Source of the DNA: Bacteroidota bacterium
Lineage (GTDB): Bacteria; Bacteroidota; Bacteroidia; Cytophagales; Cyclobacteriaceae
NCBI GenBank assembly: GCA_023417065.1
Contig: JAEZGH010000148.1
Span: 1-55,946, forward strand
Length of the DNA stretch: 55,946 nucleotides
Direction: 5' to 3'
In this document: one piece after another, positions 1 to 7,565 of the stretch
Numbering within the stretch: the first letter of the stretch is position 1
Layout of the letters: every line of letters starts with the position of its first letter
Program-made: the position numbers and the translations under genes
The notes under the pieces: generated by a model
Database searches by the model: none
What the model was told of the DNA's origin: nothing
The model's input: the letters and a program-made list of their open reading frames with translations, nothing else

Positions 1-2
1 GA

Positions 3-77
3 AAACGCACCAGGGCATTGGACGAATTCGCCCAGCAGAAATTTATCTACAAGCCGCATGAGACTGAAAATTTTTAA
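3..77 (+). CDS. Possible 3' end of a gene entering from the left
   Basis: Frame 3 is open from the window edge and ends with TAA at 75-77, giving about 24 codons rich in charged residues and ending in ENF. The other two plus frames either stop earlier or run on into AT-rich sequence. Nothing in so short a piece identifies a family. It may be the C-terminus of a real gene or chance; sequence to the left would settle it. Confidence 0.25.
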   Translation, partial: KRTRALDEFAQQKFIYKPHETENF

Positions 78-475
78 AGCGGAGCGCTTCGCGCGTCCTT
101 TGAATGTTGAAATGTGGTTAACTCAAAGGACAGATGGAAGTCAAAAAGAAGATAAGTAGTTTTGGAGTTAACAACATTCCAACATTAACTACAACAACGA
201 TAAAAGTGGTCTAAAGAATGGGGAGTACAAAAATCTTCTCGAACAGCTCATCGAAATAGCTACGATTACATACGGTATTTGTTTCAAAAAAAGCGTCTTA
301 AAAATGTTCATGCGAATAGCCCAATAGTGAACGACCGTGGTTCATCCGAGGTTGTATAACAATAGAGTCATTACATAATGCACAAAGTCGTTCTTAATAT
401 AGATCAAGTATTAAGTTGGCTTATATCAAGGCGCCGCGCAAGTAAGTAAAGTAACTTTAGGAAAAAGGTAAAGCT
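78..475. other. Intergenic region upstream of dps
   Basis: AT-rich, with no convincing gene on either strand. It holds inverted repeats: 8-bp arms GTTAACTC/GAGTTAAC at 117-124 and 165-172, TCCTTTGA/TCAAAGGA at 96-103 and 123-130, and a small dyad CATTA-CA-TAATG at 369-380 about 100 bases before the dps start. These could be regulator sites for the stress genes that follow, but I cannot assign a regulator. The dps gene has a purine-rich AGGAAAAAGG just before its ATG, one of the few clear ribosome-binding sites in the window. Confidence 0.4.
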
Positions 476-1000
476 ATGAAAACCAACATTGGAATTTCCG
501 AAAAACATCGTCATGCAGTTGCACAGGAACTCAACAAAGTTCTTGCTGACGAATATGTATTGTTCACCAAAACGCGCAATTACCACTGGAATGTAGAAGG
601 ACCATCTTTTATAGAGATGCACAAGTTCTATGAAAGTCAGTCGGCAGAAATTGATGAAATCATCGATGCAGTGGCCGAACGTATTCGTGCTCTGGGTTAC
701 TATTCAAACGGGAGGCTGGAAGATTTCATCTCAACAACACAACTGGATGAGCCCGGATACACTAGCAAAGCTGAAGAGCAACTCAAAAACCTGCTAGAAG
801 ATCACCAGGCCATTATCAGAAACATGCGAACACTGATAACAACATTCGCAGAAGATCACATCGACCTCGGATCAAGTGACTTTATCACTGGGCTGATGGA
901 ACGTCACGAAAAGATGGCGTGGTTCCTACGCTCCCATTTGAGCGGAACGGAAGGAAACAAGAAAGAAAAGGAATTACAGCAAGTTAAATATGAACATTAA
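476..1000 (+). CDS. dps: Dps-family ferritin-like DNA-protection protein
   Basis: Predicted to store iron and detoxify peroxide as a cytoplasmic dodecamer. Dps proteins oxidise Fe(II) with H2O2 at ferroxidase sites between subunits, and some bind DNA. The 174-residue length is normal. The motif YHWNVEGP (from residue 36) and the spacing H37, H49, D64, E68 match the inter-subunit ferroxidase ligands of E. coli Dps (H51, H63, D78, E82). A lysine- and glutamate-rich C-terminal tail (EGNKKEKELQQ) could influence DNA contact; this is inference. The start is supported by AGGAAAAAGG just upstream. The stop overlaps the next start by one base (TAATG), so the two genes are probably co-translated. Family assignment is firm; starvation or peroxide control is expected but not shown here. 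Confidence 0.95.
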   Translation: MKTNIGISEKHRHAVAQELNKVLADEYVLFTKTRNYHWNVEGPSFIEMHKFYESQSAEIDEIIDAVAERIRALGYYSNGRLEDFISTTQLDEPGYTSKAEEQLKNLLEDHQAIIRNMRTLITTFAEDHIDLGSSDFITGLMERHEKMAWFLRSHLSGTEGNKKEKELQQVKYEH

Positions 1001-1557
1001 TGGAAGGATTATCATCAACATATCGCGCACCAGATCAAACCAGAGTCGGGCATATACATCTGAAGGTTTCAAACTTAAAACGATCAATTGAATTTTACCA
1101 GGGATTGCTGGGCTTTGAACTAACGATGATGTATGGTGATCAGGCTGCGTTTCTTTCGGCAGGTGGTTATCACCATCATATTGGATTAAATACCTGGCAT
1201 AGTGCAAATGCACTTAAGGCACCTAAAAGTGCGGTCGGCCTATACCACGTCGCCTTTGCGTACCCAACGCGGAAAGACCTTGCCGCGATATTCGATAGAC
1301 TTCGCAGTGCGGGTTATCCGCTGCGCGGCGCATCAGATCACGGTGTATCAGAAGCGCTGTATATCGACGACCCTGACGGAAACGGCATTGAACTTTACTG
1401 GGACCGCCCGGTAGAATTATGGCCAAAGGATATTCACGGGAGAGTGACTATGTATACGCGGCCCTTGAACCTTCATGGTCTTCTTGACGAACTCAACAAT
1501 GATGATGAGGACGTCGAGGTGCATGCGGAGCCCAACTGGAATGCAGAAAATAACTAA
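1000..1557 (+). CDS. VOC-family protein, catechol 2,3-dioxygenase-like
   Basis: A vicinal-oxygen-chelate fold protein of 185 residues. Candidate metal ligands are H18 in GHIHLKV, H83 in LYHVAF and E131 in NGIELYW, the usual His/His/Glu pattern. GGYHHHIGLNTW (from residue 55) is typical of the CatE-like group of extradiol dioxygenase relatives. The substrate cannot be read from sequence: ring-cleaving dioxygenase, glyoxalase-like or thiol-transferase activity are all possible. The acidic C-terminus (NNDDEDVEVHAE) looks like a disordered tail. Its ATG shares one base with the dps stop and an HdeD-like gene follows 13 bases later, so it lies in a short stress-type operon. Confidence 0.88.
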   Translation: MEGLSSTYRAPDQTRVGHIHLKVSNLKRSIEFYQGLLGFELTMMYGDQAAFLSAGGYHHHIGLNTWHSANALKAPKSAVGLYHVAFAYPTRKDLAAIFDRLRSAGYPLRGASDHGVSEALYIDDPDGNGIELYWDRPVELWPKDIHGRVTMYTRPLNLHGLLDELNNDDEDVEVHAEPNWNAENN

Positions 1558-1570
1558 GGAAAGATACAAA

Positions 1571-2125
1571 ATGAGCTTTGACAGATTCACAAACGAAAGA
1601 AGAGCGCGTTCATGGCGATTTCTCCTCATCACGGGGTTGATATCGGTTGCTGCAGGCATATTATTTATGTTCACGCCGACAACCCTTTTCGTCGGAATAT
1701 CACTGCTTTTCAGCCTCATATTTCTCATCAGCGGTGCGGCCGGAATCGGCTACAGCCTCGCAACGAAGAGTTATTCCGATAACTGGGTTTGGTCATTAAT
1801 GACGGGAGTCATAAGTCTGCTTATGGGCGCGCTCCTCTTTTTTAAACCACAGATATCGGTTGTGGCGATTCCCGTCCTCATCGGCGCCATCGTACTAATT
1901 AAGTCGCTGGGCTTGGTACGCTGGTCCTTCCTCGCTAGACAATTCGACGACAAAGCCAGCGGATGGTTACTTGCCATTGGACTGCTAGGCGCCATAGTTG
2001 CGATACTCGTATTCCGAAATCCGATATTTATTGGAACGGCCCTTGCCATCGTGATTGCCCTTTCGCTTATCGTGGGGGGCGTATTCCAGATTTGGCTGGC
2101 ATGCCGGCTGAAAAGCACGCGCTAA
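1571..2125 (+). CDS. HdeD/DUF308 family membrane protein
   Basis: 184 residues, with six hydrophobic segments in three hairpin pairs and short loops, the layout of the HdeD (DUF308) family. E. coli HdeD is linked to acid resistance at high cell density; the function of Bacteroidota members is not established. I chose the ATG at 1571 because it follows AAGGAAAG placed directly after the preceding stop at 1557. An upstream in-frame ATG at 1475 would overlap the VOC gene by over 80 bases and add a hydrophilic extension. It is probably co-transcribed with dps and the VOC gene, which suggests a role in envelope or oxidative stress. Confidence 0.88.
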   Translation: MSFDRFTNERRARSWRFLLITGLISVAAGILFMFTPTTLFVGISLLFSLIFLISGAAGIGYSLATKSYSDNWVWSLMTGVISLLMGALLFFKPQISVVAIPVLIGAIVLIKSLGLVRWSFLARQFDDKASGWLLAIGLLGAIVAILVFRNPIFIGTALAIVIALSLIVGGVFQIWLACRLKSTR

Positions 2126-2196
2126 CCGTGAGACGTCGGCAAGTGAGTCATCAGTGACTTTAGTAATTTAATTCATGGACCGTTAACCCAATTTTT

Positions 2197-2496
2197 ATGA
2201 AAGACTACAGAACATTAAGCGATGCTACCAACGATTTGAAAAGACGCGGGTATACCGTTGATCTCAACTTACAGGCAACATGCACCACATGTCCTTCGTA
2301 TCAACTGCATCTTACACCGGAGAAGTTTACCATTGATGAGTTCCATCGGTTTGAAGGTATGTCAAACCCCTCGGACAACTCAATCGTGTATGCGATATCC
2401 GGCTCGGGAATCAAAGGCGTTTTCGTAGACGGATACGGCATTTACTCAGAAAGCCTTACAGGCGATCTCATCGACAAGCTTAAGATAAACAGGTAA
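2197..2496 (+). CDS. Small conserved protein of the type often labelled phosphoribosylpyrophosphate synthetase
   Basis: A 99-residue cytoplasmic protein. The pattern of an N-terminal helix with LSDATNDLKRRGYT, a CTTC pair near residue 29, then F-x-IDEFHRFEG, S-IVYAIS and G-I-GVFVDGYGIYS matches a small family widespread in Bacteroidota. That family is routinely annotated as PRPP synthetase, although it is far too short and lacks the PRPP-binding motif, so I do not accept that function. It lies 71 bases after the HdeD-like gene in the same direction and may be the last gene of the stress run. The paired cysteines could bind metal or sense redox state (inference). Confidence 0.75.
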   Translation: MKDYRTLSDATNDLKRRGYTVDLNLQATCTTCPSYQLHLTPEKFTIDEFHRFEGMSNPSDNSIVYAISGSGIKGVFVDGYGIYSESLTGDLIDKLKINR

Positions 2497-2503
2497 CGGT
2501 ACT

Positions 2504-2996
2504 ATGACAGAGCTTATTGGAGTCAGTCTCCTAGCCGATTCGGCGAGTTATCGTTCACATCTTGAAACTCCGCATTTCAGAAAAAGATAAGGAAGGCCCG
2601 TTGCAAATGGTGAAGCACCTGGATTTAGTTTCGACACAACCATTAACTTATCACCATAACCCTTCGCTGAGCGACGTCAATCACGATAGCCTTTATGATC
2701 AGATCGTCCGGCTCGAACTCAAAGCAAAGGGAATAACCTTCAGTCGAGCAGGACATGGCTGTGATGTGGCGAGGGGTTGAAAATGAGCAAGGCGTTTTAA
2801 TTGTTTACGCTGTTTCCGAAAGGGAGCATCCCACGCGCCTAACCAATCTTGAAGTATATGAGCATCTGAGCATCCAGCTGCATACAACAAACATCTGAAG
2901 GCAAAACATCAAACGTATAAGGAAGCCTTCACGTACGTTACGTCCGGGGAATCCATTGCGGTCAGGCTCGTTTTCCCTGGAGCGAAAGCACCCTAA
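2504..2996 (+). pseudogene. Frame-broken gene of unknown family
   Basis: An ATG at 2504 opens a 28-codon frame (MTELIGVSLL...) that ends within the next piece. A second frame (2562-2780) includes SLYDQIVRLELKAKGITFSR. A third (2755-2898) reads GVLIVYAVSEREHPTRLTN, and the earlier frame resumes at about 2895 and ends KEAFTYVTSGESIAVRLVF...KAP with TAA at 2994-2996. Each piece looks protein-like and they join end to end through overlaps of about 25 and 4 bases. That is what compensating small indels in a single gene of about 160 codons would give. I do not recognise the family. It is either a decayed gene or a run of sequencing errors; the second small frame shift in this window is in greB. Confidence 0.45.
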
Positions 2997-3023
2997 GCAG
3001 ATTTGAAAAAATCGTGTGGCAGA

Positions 3024-4046
3024 TTATCGCCACCCTAATTCTGGCGCTACATACTTCAGAATCGAAGACAATACGTGCACGTTGTAGTCTACTCCCAGCG
3101 TATTGGGTATTGTCAGCAAAAGAGTATCGGCTTCCTTGATCGCTTCATCGCCTGCGAGTTCCTTCACGAGTTGGTCGGGTTCTGCTGTATATGTCCGGCC
3201 GAAGATTGCGCGTCTGTTGCTTTCAATAAATCCGATTTGGTCAGTCCGTTTTGCTTCATGCCCAAATAAGTATCGATCCTGATCATTGACAATCGCGAAA
3301 ATGGAGCGGCTTACTGACACCCGCGGTTCGCGTGTATGTCCAGCTTTTTTCCACGCTTCGCGGTAGGCCCGAATCTGTTCCGCCTGCTGAATGTGAAAGG
3401 GTTTCCCGCCCTCATCATATTTCAGGGTTGAACTTTGGAGGTTCATGCCGTTTTCAGCTGCCCACACCGCCGTTGCGTTAGACGCGGCTCCCCACCAAAT
3501 ACGGTCACGCAGCCCTTCCGAATGCGGTTCAAGTCGCAGCAGTCCGGGAGGATTCGGGAACATTGGGTAAGGGTTCGGTTGAGCGAATCCTATGCCCTTC
3601 AGCTTCCCGAGGAACTCAAGCCCTTTACGCCGGCCCATATCCGCATCGGTTTCTCCTTCAAGGGGCTCATAACCGAAGTGGCGCCAGCCATCGATTACCT
3701 GTTCCGGGGAACCTCTGCTGATGCCCAGCTGAAGTCGGCCACCTGAAATCAAATCGGCAGCTCCTGCATCCTCGACCATATACAAGGGGTTTTCATAACG
3801 CATGTCAATAACTGCGGTGCCGATCTCGATCTTCTTAGTACGGGCTCCGACGGCTGCCAGAAGGGGAAACGGCGAAGCGAGTTGAGCTGCAAAATGATGA
3901 ACGCGGAAGTAAGCGCCATCAAGTCCCATTTCTTCGGACGCCACAGCCAGGTCGATGGACTGGATCAGGGTATCACTTGCTGTTCGCGTTGCATATCCCT
4001 GATGATTCGCCCAGTGGCCAAATGACAGGAAGCCTATTTTCTTCAT
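3024..4046 (-). CDS. LLM-class flavin-dependent oxidoreductase
   Basis: 340 residues of the bacterial luciferase-like monooxygenase superfamily, a TIM barrel using reduced FMN. Family landmarks are the N-terminal IGFLSFGHW, AYFRVHHFA (around residue 46), IEIGTAVIDMRYENP (around 73), SGGRLQLGISRGSP and WWGAASNATAVWAAENGMNLQSS. The last corresponds to the flavin-phosphate-binding part. The substrate is unknown; related proteins are usually labelled alkanal or nitrilotriacetate monooxygenase-like without proof. There is no signal peptide, so it is cytoplasmic. It stands alone, and a strong palindrome lies 34-72 bases upstream of its start, suggesting dedicated transcriptional control. Confidence 0.9.
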   Translation of the reverse strand: MKKIGFLSFGHWANHQGYATRTASDTLIQSIDLAVASEEMGLDGAYFRVHHFAAQLASPFPLLAAVGARTKKIEIGTAVIDMRYENPLYMVEDAGAADLISGGRLQLGISRGSPEQVIDGWRHFGYEPLEGETDADMGRRKGLEFLGKLKGIGFAQPNPYPMFPNPPGLLRLEPHSEGLRDRIWWGAASNATAVWAAENGMNLQSSTLKYDEGGKPFHIQQAEQIRAYREAWKKAGHTREPRVSVSRSIFAIVNDQDRYLFGHEAKRTDQIGFIESNRRAIFGRTYTAEPDQLVKELAGDEAIKEADTLLLTIPNTLGVDYNVHVLSSILKYVAPELGWR

Positions 4047-4079
4047 AATATTCCCTGTAAAGGTGAGGACATAAAGATA

Positions 4080-4118
4080 GTTTAAAAACTACACGACTGA
4101 GTCGTGCTGCTTTTAAAC
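4080..4118. promoter_or_regulatory. Long palindrome upstream of the flavin monooxygenase gene
   Basis: Two nested inverted repeats share one axis at 4099: an inner CACGACT-G-AGTCGTG (4092-4106) and an outer GTTTAAAA/TTTTAAAC (4080-4087 and 4111-4118), separated by 4-base mismatched steps. It lies between the starts of two minus-strand genes and close to the LLM start, as an operator for a dimeric repressor would. It lacks a T-run on the minus strand beyond the stem, so a terminator for the upstream gene is less likely, but a hairpin in the leader RNA is possible. Confidence 0.55.
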
Positions 4119-4169
4119 CAGGTGACCGTAACAATAGTTCCCGCCCTGTTTAAGCAATGGGCAGTACTG

Positions 4170-5405
4170 TTATCGCGAAAGCTGGAAGCCAAGGTTTGCG
4201 GAGAAGGTGTGCGAACTTAGCCCCTCGATCAGACCAAATCCCTTCTGAAACCTGAAATCAAGGTACAATTCTCTCCCACCAAGGTAGAATCCCTTTAACC
4301 CTGCACCGATGCTTAATCCAAAATCAAGTTTGGAAAGAGGGTTATCGTGATGTTCTTCGGAGAAATAAGGTAATTCGTCAAGTAATATGACTTCGACCTT
4401 TCGCGTATAATCCGTTTGAAAAATATAGGAGGCGAATCCACCAAACTGAAGCGTTGGCCTGACCGATCCTGTGGGATACTCATATCTGAATGCTAACAGG
4501 TTATTAAATGAGCTAAGCGAAATAGTTATGTCATTATGCCAAACCAACGTCGAAGTACCCTGGTTATAATCGTTCGAGCTGGACAGGCTAGCACGAGAAT
4601 ATGTGCCCTCGTACAAAAAGAACACCTTTTCGCTTATTATAGGCAAACCCTTTTTATAAAACAGCCCGATAGATGGATACACCTTGCCTTTAAACTTACT
4701 TCCATCCAGATAATAATATTCAAGTGGAAAATCGCCTGATTGCGAAATCGATGTGCCGTTCATTGAAAGAACCAAGCCGAATACGCCTTTGGCCATTGGT
4801 ATGTGAACCTCATAGGTTTGGAAGTCGCTTTCTTTTCCCAGCCGGACATGGTAGTCCTCAACTAACTTCGTCAGGGCTTTGCGATTGAACGATGTTCTCT
4901 CGGCTTTCTTCGTCGTTGACGGACTATCTTTGAGGATTGCCTTCAATACACCCACGTATTCCTTCGACTCTCTAAGGTACCTTTGGTTGTCAACGAAGAT
5001 TTCTTTCTTGTCATTCTTAAGTTCCGTTAATCTCCCGTCCGGGTCCTCTATAAGGAAGTGTTCGCCGGCGTCATCATAGTAATAGTAGAAGTCCACAATC
5101 CCATCGATGACGTACTCCAGAAACAACTGCTCAGACGAGTCACCTGATTTAACCTGTCTGGACACGTAGAATCTGCTGTTGACAAACCTGAAACTCTTAA
5201 CTTCCTGCGGGGTAAATTCCTGAATTGAAGACTCGGCTGTCTGCCGGAACAAACATTTGGTTGCGCTCGCCTTTGTGCCGCGATAATCAATCAACCCATA
5301 AAGGGTATCAAGATTATTCTTAACGATGTAACCTTTCCTGAAATCGGATTGTGCCTTTAAACCAAAAGTAACGAATATGAGGCCAACGGTGAAACAATAT
5401 CTCAT
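4170..5405 (-). CDS. Hypothetical secreted protein, probable outer-membrane beta-barrel
   Basis: 411 residues with a Sec signal peptide (MRYCFTVGLIFVTFGLKAQ, cleavage expected after AQ). The N-terminal half has the pattern DFRKGYIVKNNLDTLYGLIDYRG...F..FTPQEVKSFRF, common in Bacteroidota proteins of unknown function. The C-terminal half has alternating polar and hydrophobic strands rich in Gly, Tyr and Phe (FGGFASYIFQTDY, LSIGAGLKGFYLGGRELYLDFRFQKGF) and ends FSANLGFQLSR, as expected for a barrel. I do not recognise a named family. It follows the GH97 gene by 95 bases on the same strand and may share its transcript. Confidence 0.7.
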   Translation of the reverse strand: MRYCFTVGLIFVTFGLKAQSDFRKGYIVKNNLDTLYGLIDYRGTKASATKCLFRQTAESSIQEFTPQEVKSFRFVNSRFYVSRQVKSGDSSEQLFLEYVIDGIVDFYYYYDDAGEHFLIEDPDGRLTELKNDKKEIFVDNQRYLRESKEYVGVLKAILKDSPSTTKKAERTSFNRKALTKLVEDYHVRLGKESDFQTYEVHIPMAKGVFGLVLSMNGTSISQSGDFPLEYYYLDGSKFKGKVYPSIGLFYKKGLPIISEKVFFLYEGTYSRASLSSSNDYNQGTSTLVWHNDITISLSSFNNLLAFRYEYPTGSVRPTLQFGGFASYIFQTDYTRKVEVILLDELPYFSEEHHDNPLSKLDFGLSIGAGLKGFYLGGRELYLDFRFQKGFGLIEGLSSHTFSANLGFQLSR

Positions 5406-5500
5406 CCCGAAATAGCTTATAACAAATTAGATTAGGATCCGAAAATACTAAAAATCACCGATTCCGGAAATCTGTAAGGTAACCACAGCAAAAAACCCAG

Positions 5501-7447
5501 CTATTTCAACACAACGCCACCATTGGATTGCATTGTTATCGCCACCTCACCATTTGCAGGTATCTTCAACTTCTCCATGACCGTAGTCCGGGATTTGTTA
5601 TCGTTGTACATGATCACCTCTTTACCCGCAAACATGGGCAGCCTGACTTTCACCTGAACCGGTGTACTTTCAGCGTTGACACCTGCTACATACCATTGCT
5701 GTCCATGGCGCCGTGCGATTACCGCGTATTTGCCAGGGTATCCTTCGATGTAAACGGTCTCATCCCAGGTGGTGGGGATGTCGCGCATAAAGTCAAGTTC
5801 AAACGAGGGTACGTCAGTAAGGTTATTCGGAGTAAGTGCGAACATCTGCACCGGATTTTGAAACAACACGCCTGTTGCAAGCTGGAACGCGTCAGTAGTC
5901 AGCCTCTTCTGGCCACTGCTGTTGCCCTTATTCAGGAATTTGTTGAGAATTACGCCACCGAACTCCATACTCGCCACGGTGTTTCGGATAAAGGGATGGA
6001 GTGCCGCAAAGAACGCTTCGTTCTTTCTAACGTCTTCGACAAAGACCAGCATCTCTGACGCCAGGACAGCTTCGCTTCCGACAAAGTTCGGATACATACG
6101 CTCCCATCCACGTGGCAGGGTGGCTCCGTGGAAAATGATCATCAGGCCGTGATCATTGGCATCCGAGAGAATATCTTCATAAAGGCGCATCGTCTCCTGT
6201 TTATCCCCCCCGAAGAAGTCAACCTTCAATCCTTTGACACCCACGTCGCGTAGCCATTTCATCTCCTGCTTCCGGGCGATGGACGTATTCATCTTGTTAA
6301 GCGGCGTCATAAAGGCATCGTTCACCGCGCCGTTGGAATTGTACCACAGGAACACACCTACATTTTTTGATTTAGCATACCGGATCAGGTTTTCCATCTT
6401 ATCATAACCCAGTTTCTCATCCCACCATGCATCGATAAGGATAAATTCGTAACCCATTGCTGCTGCAAGGTCGATGTACTTTACCTGGTCTTCAAAATTC
6501 ATACTGTTGTCCTGCCATATAATCCAGCTCCAGGTTCCTCTTCCGTATTCATACGGCTGGGAAGCTTTATAGAGTGGTTCGACAACATCAAATGGAATGG
6601 TAGTCTCCACGATTGGCTTCAGCGACTCTCCTGTGGTAATTGTACGCCATGGCGTGACACCAGGAAGTCCAAGTTGCGCGCCGGTGCTTCCAAACCCATT
6701 GTTTTGCTTTGGATCGGGATATTCGACCGTAAACAGTCCATCTTTAAAATTGCTAAGGTGTGCAGCACAATAAAGGCTTCTTACACCTGTCTCAGAAAGC
6801 AGCACCCATCCATTATCACCTACGCGGAATAACCCGGGAAATACATAACCTTCCTTTGACGTAGCCTGCGAAAGAGGAGCGTCAGCCGAATATCCGCTTT
6901 CATAACTTGGCGTCGTTCGCGCAAATCCTCTCATCGGAGTCATCATCGGCGAAAGAAAACTTGTAGCGTTTGACGGGAACCGGAAACCTGTGGCTTCCTT
7001 CTCTACAACACATGCAAGCGTCTCACCCCATTTCGGTAATTCATAGCGGAATGCAATGTCGTTGGCGCTGACCTGAAAACGCACGGAAATGTATTTCCCA
7101 TCAGCATTTTTGAAGGTACAGGTCAGCGTATTTGCCCGGTACCTGACATGCGACTTCTTGATCCGGTCCTGCGCGTATTCTTTCTCTACGCTGCCGGTAT
7201 CGGAAGCCGTAAGAACCATGTTATTGCTGAAGTCGCCTTCGTTCGTAGTCAGTCCAAGTGGAGAATCTTCCAACATAGTTTTCCCCTTGTACGAGACTGA
7301 ATAAACTGGTATGCCGTCCTTAACAGCTACGCTGACGGTCAACGCCCCATCGGGACCTGATACCGTAACGGCGTTTTGGGAATAGCTTTGGAAACAGACC
7401 ACGCACCAAAGACAAATAGTTAGGATGATTCTCATGAAAACTTGCAT
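5501..7447 (-). CDS. GH97 alpha-glycosidase, retaining type
   Basis: About 648 residues with a signal peptide (RIILTICLWCVVCFQSYSQ), so it is exported, probably to the periplasm. GH97 enzymes remove terminal alpha-linked galactose or glucose from oligosaccharides. An N-terminal beta-sandwich (PDGALTVSV...) precedes a TIM barrel with YEFILIDAWWDE, GVFLWYNSNG, GLKVDFFGGDKQ and FVGSEAVLASE. An Asp in VDFF (residue 410 from this start) is the nucleophile position of retaining members such as the B. thetaiotaomicron alpha-galactosidase; SusB-type inverting enzymes lack it. Retaining alpha-galactosidase is therefore the best guess. A Met 18 codons upstream (7501) has a GGAAGG before it, but starting there would bury the signal peptide and include the hairpin at 7471-7519. 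Met at 7435 is also possible. Confidence 0.9.
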   Translation of the reverse strand: MQVFMRIILTICLWCVVCFQSYSQNAVTVSGPDGALTVSVAVKDGIPVYSVSYKGKTMLEDSPLGLTTNEGDFSNNMVLTASDTGSVEKEYAQDRIKKSHVRYRANTLTCTFKNADGKYISVRFQVSANDIAFRYELPKWGETLACVVEKEATGFRFPSNATSFLSPMMTPMRGFARTTPSYESGYSADAPLSQATSKEGYVFPGLFRVGDNGWVLLSETGVRSLYCAAHLSNFKDGLFTVEYPDPKQNNGFGSTGAQLGLPGVTPWRTITTGESLKPIVETTIPFDVVEPLYKASQPYEYGRGTWSWIIWQDNSMNFEDQVKYIDLAAAMGYEFILIDAWWDEKLGYDKMENLIRYAKSKNVGVFLWYNSNGAVNDAFMTPLNKMNTSIARKQEMKWLRDVGVKGLKVDFFGGDKQETMRLYEDILSDANDHGLMIIFHGATLPRGWERMYPNFVGSEAVLASEMLVFVEDVRKNEAFFAALHPFIRNTVASMEFGGVILNKFLNKGNSSGQKRLTTDAFQLATGVLFQNPVQMFALTPNNLTDVPSFELDFMRDIPTTWDETVYIEGYPGKYAVIARRHGQQWYVAGVNAESTPVQVKVRLPMFAGKEVIMYNDNKSRTTVMEKLKIPANGEVAITMQSNGGVVLK

Positions 7448-7470
7448 TAACGATGACTGCGATTTACAGC

Positions 7471-7519
7471 AACTCCGGGTTGTCAGGTTTCCATTGGACA
7501 ACCTTCCGCACCCGGAGTT
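7471..7519 (-). promoter_or_regulatory. Stem-loop between the GH9 and GH97 genes
   Basis: Inner arms GGTTGTC (7478-7484) and GACAACC (7497-7503) and outer arms AACTCCGGG (7471-7479) and CCCGGAGTT (7511-7519) form a bulged hairpin. It falls between the GH9 stop and the preferred GH97 start. There is no T-run after it, so it may be an mRNA-processing or stability element separating the expression of the two genes rather than a classical terminator. Confidence 0.45.
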
Positions 7520-7565
7520 GATATTACTTACATATTGATATATTAATCCTTTGAAGACAAATTAC

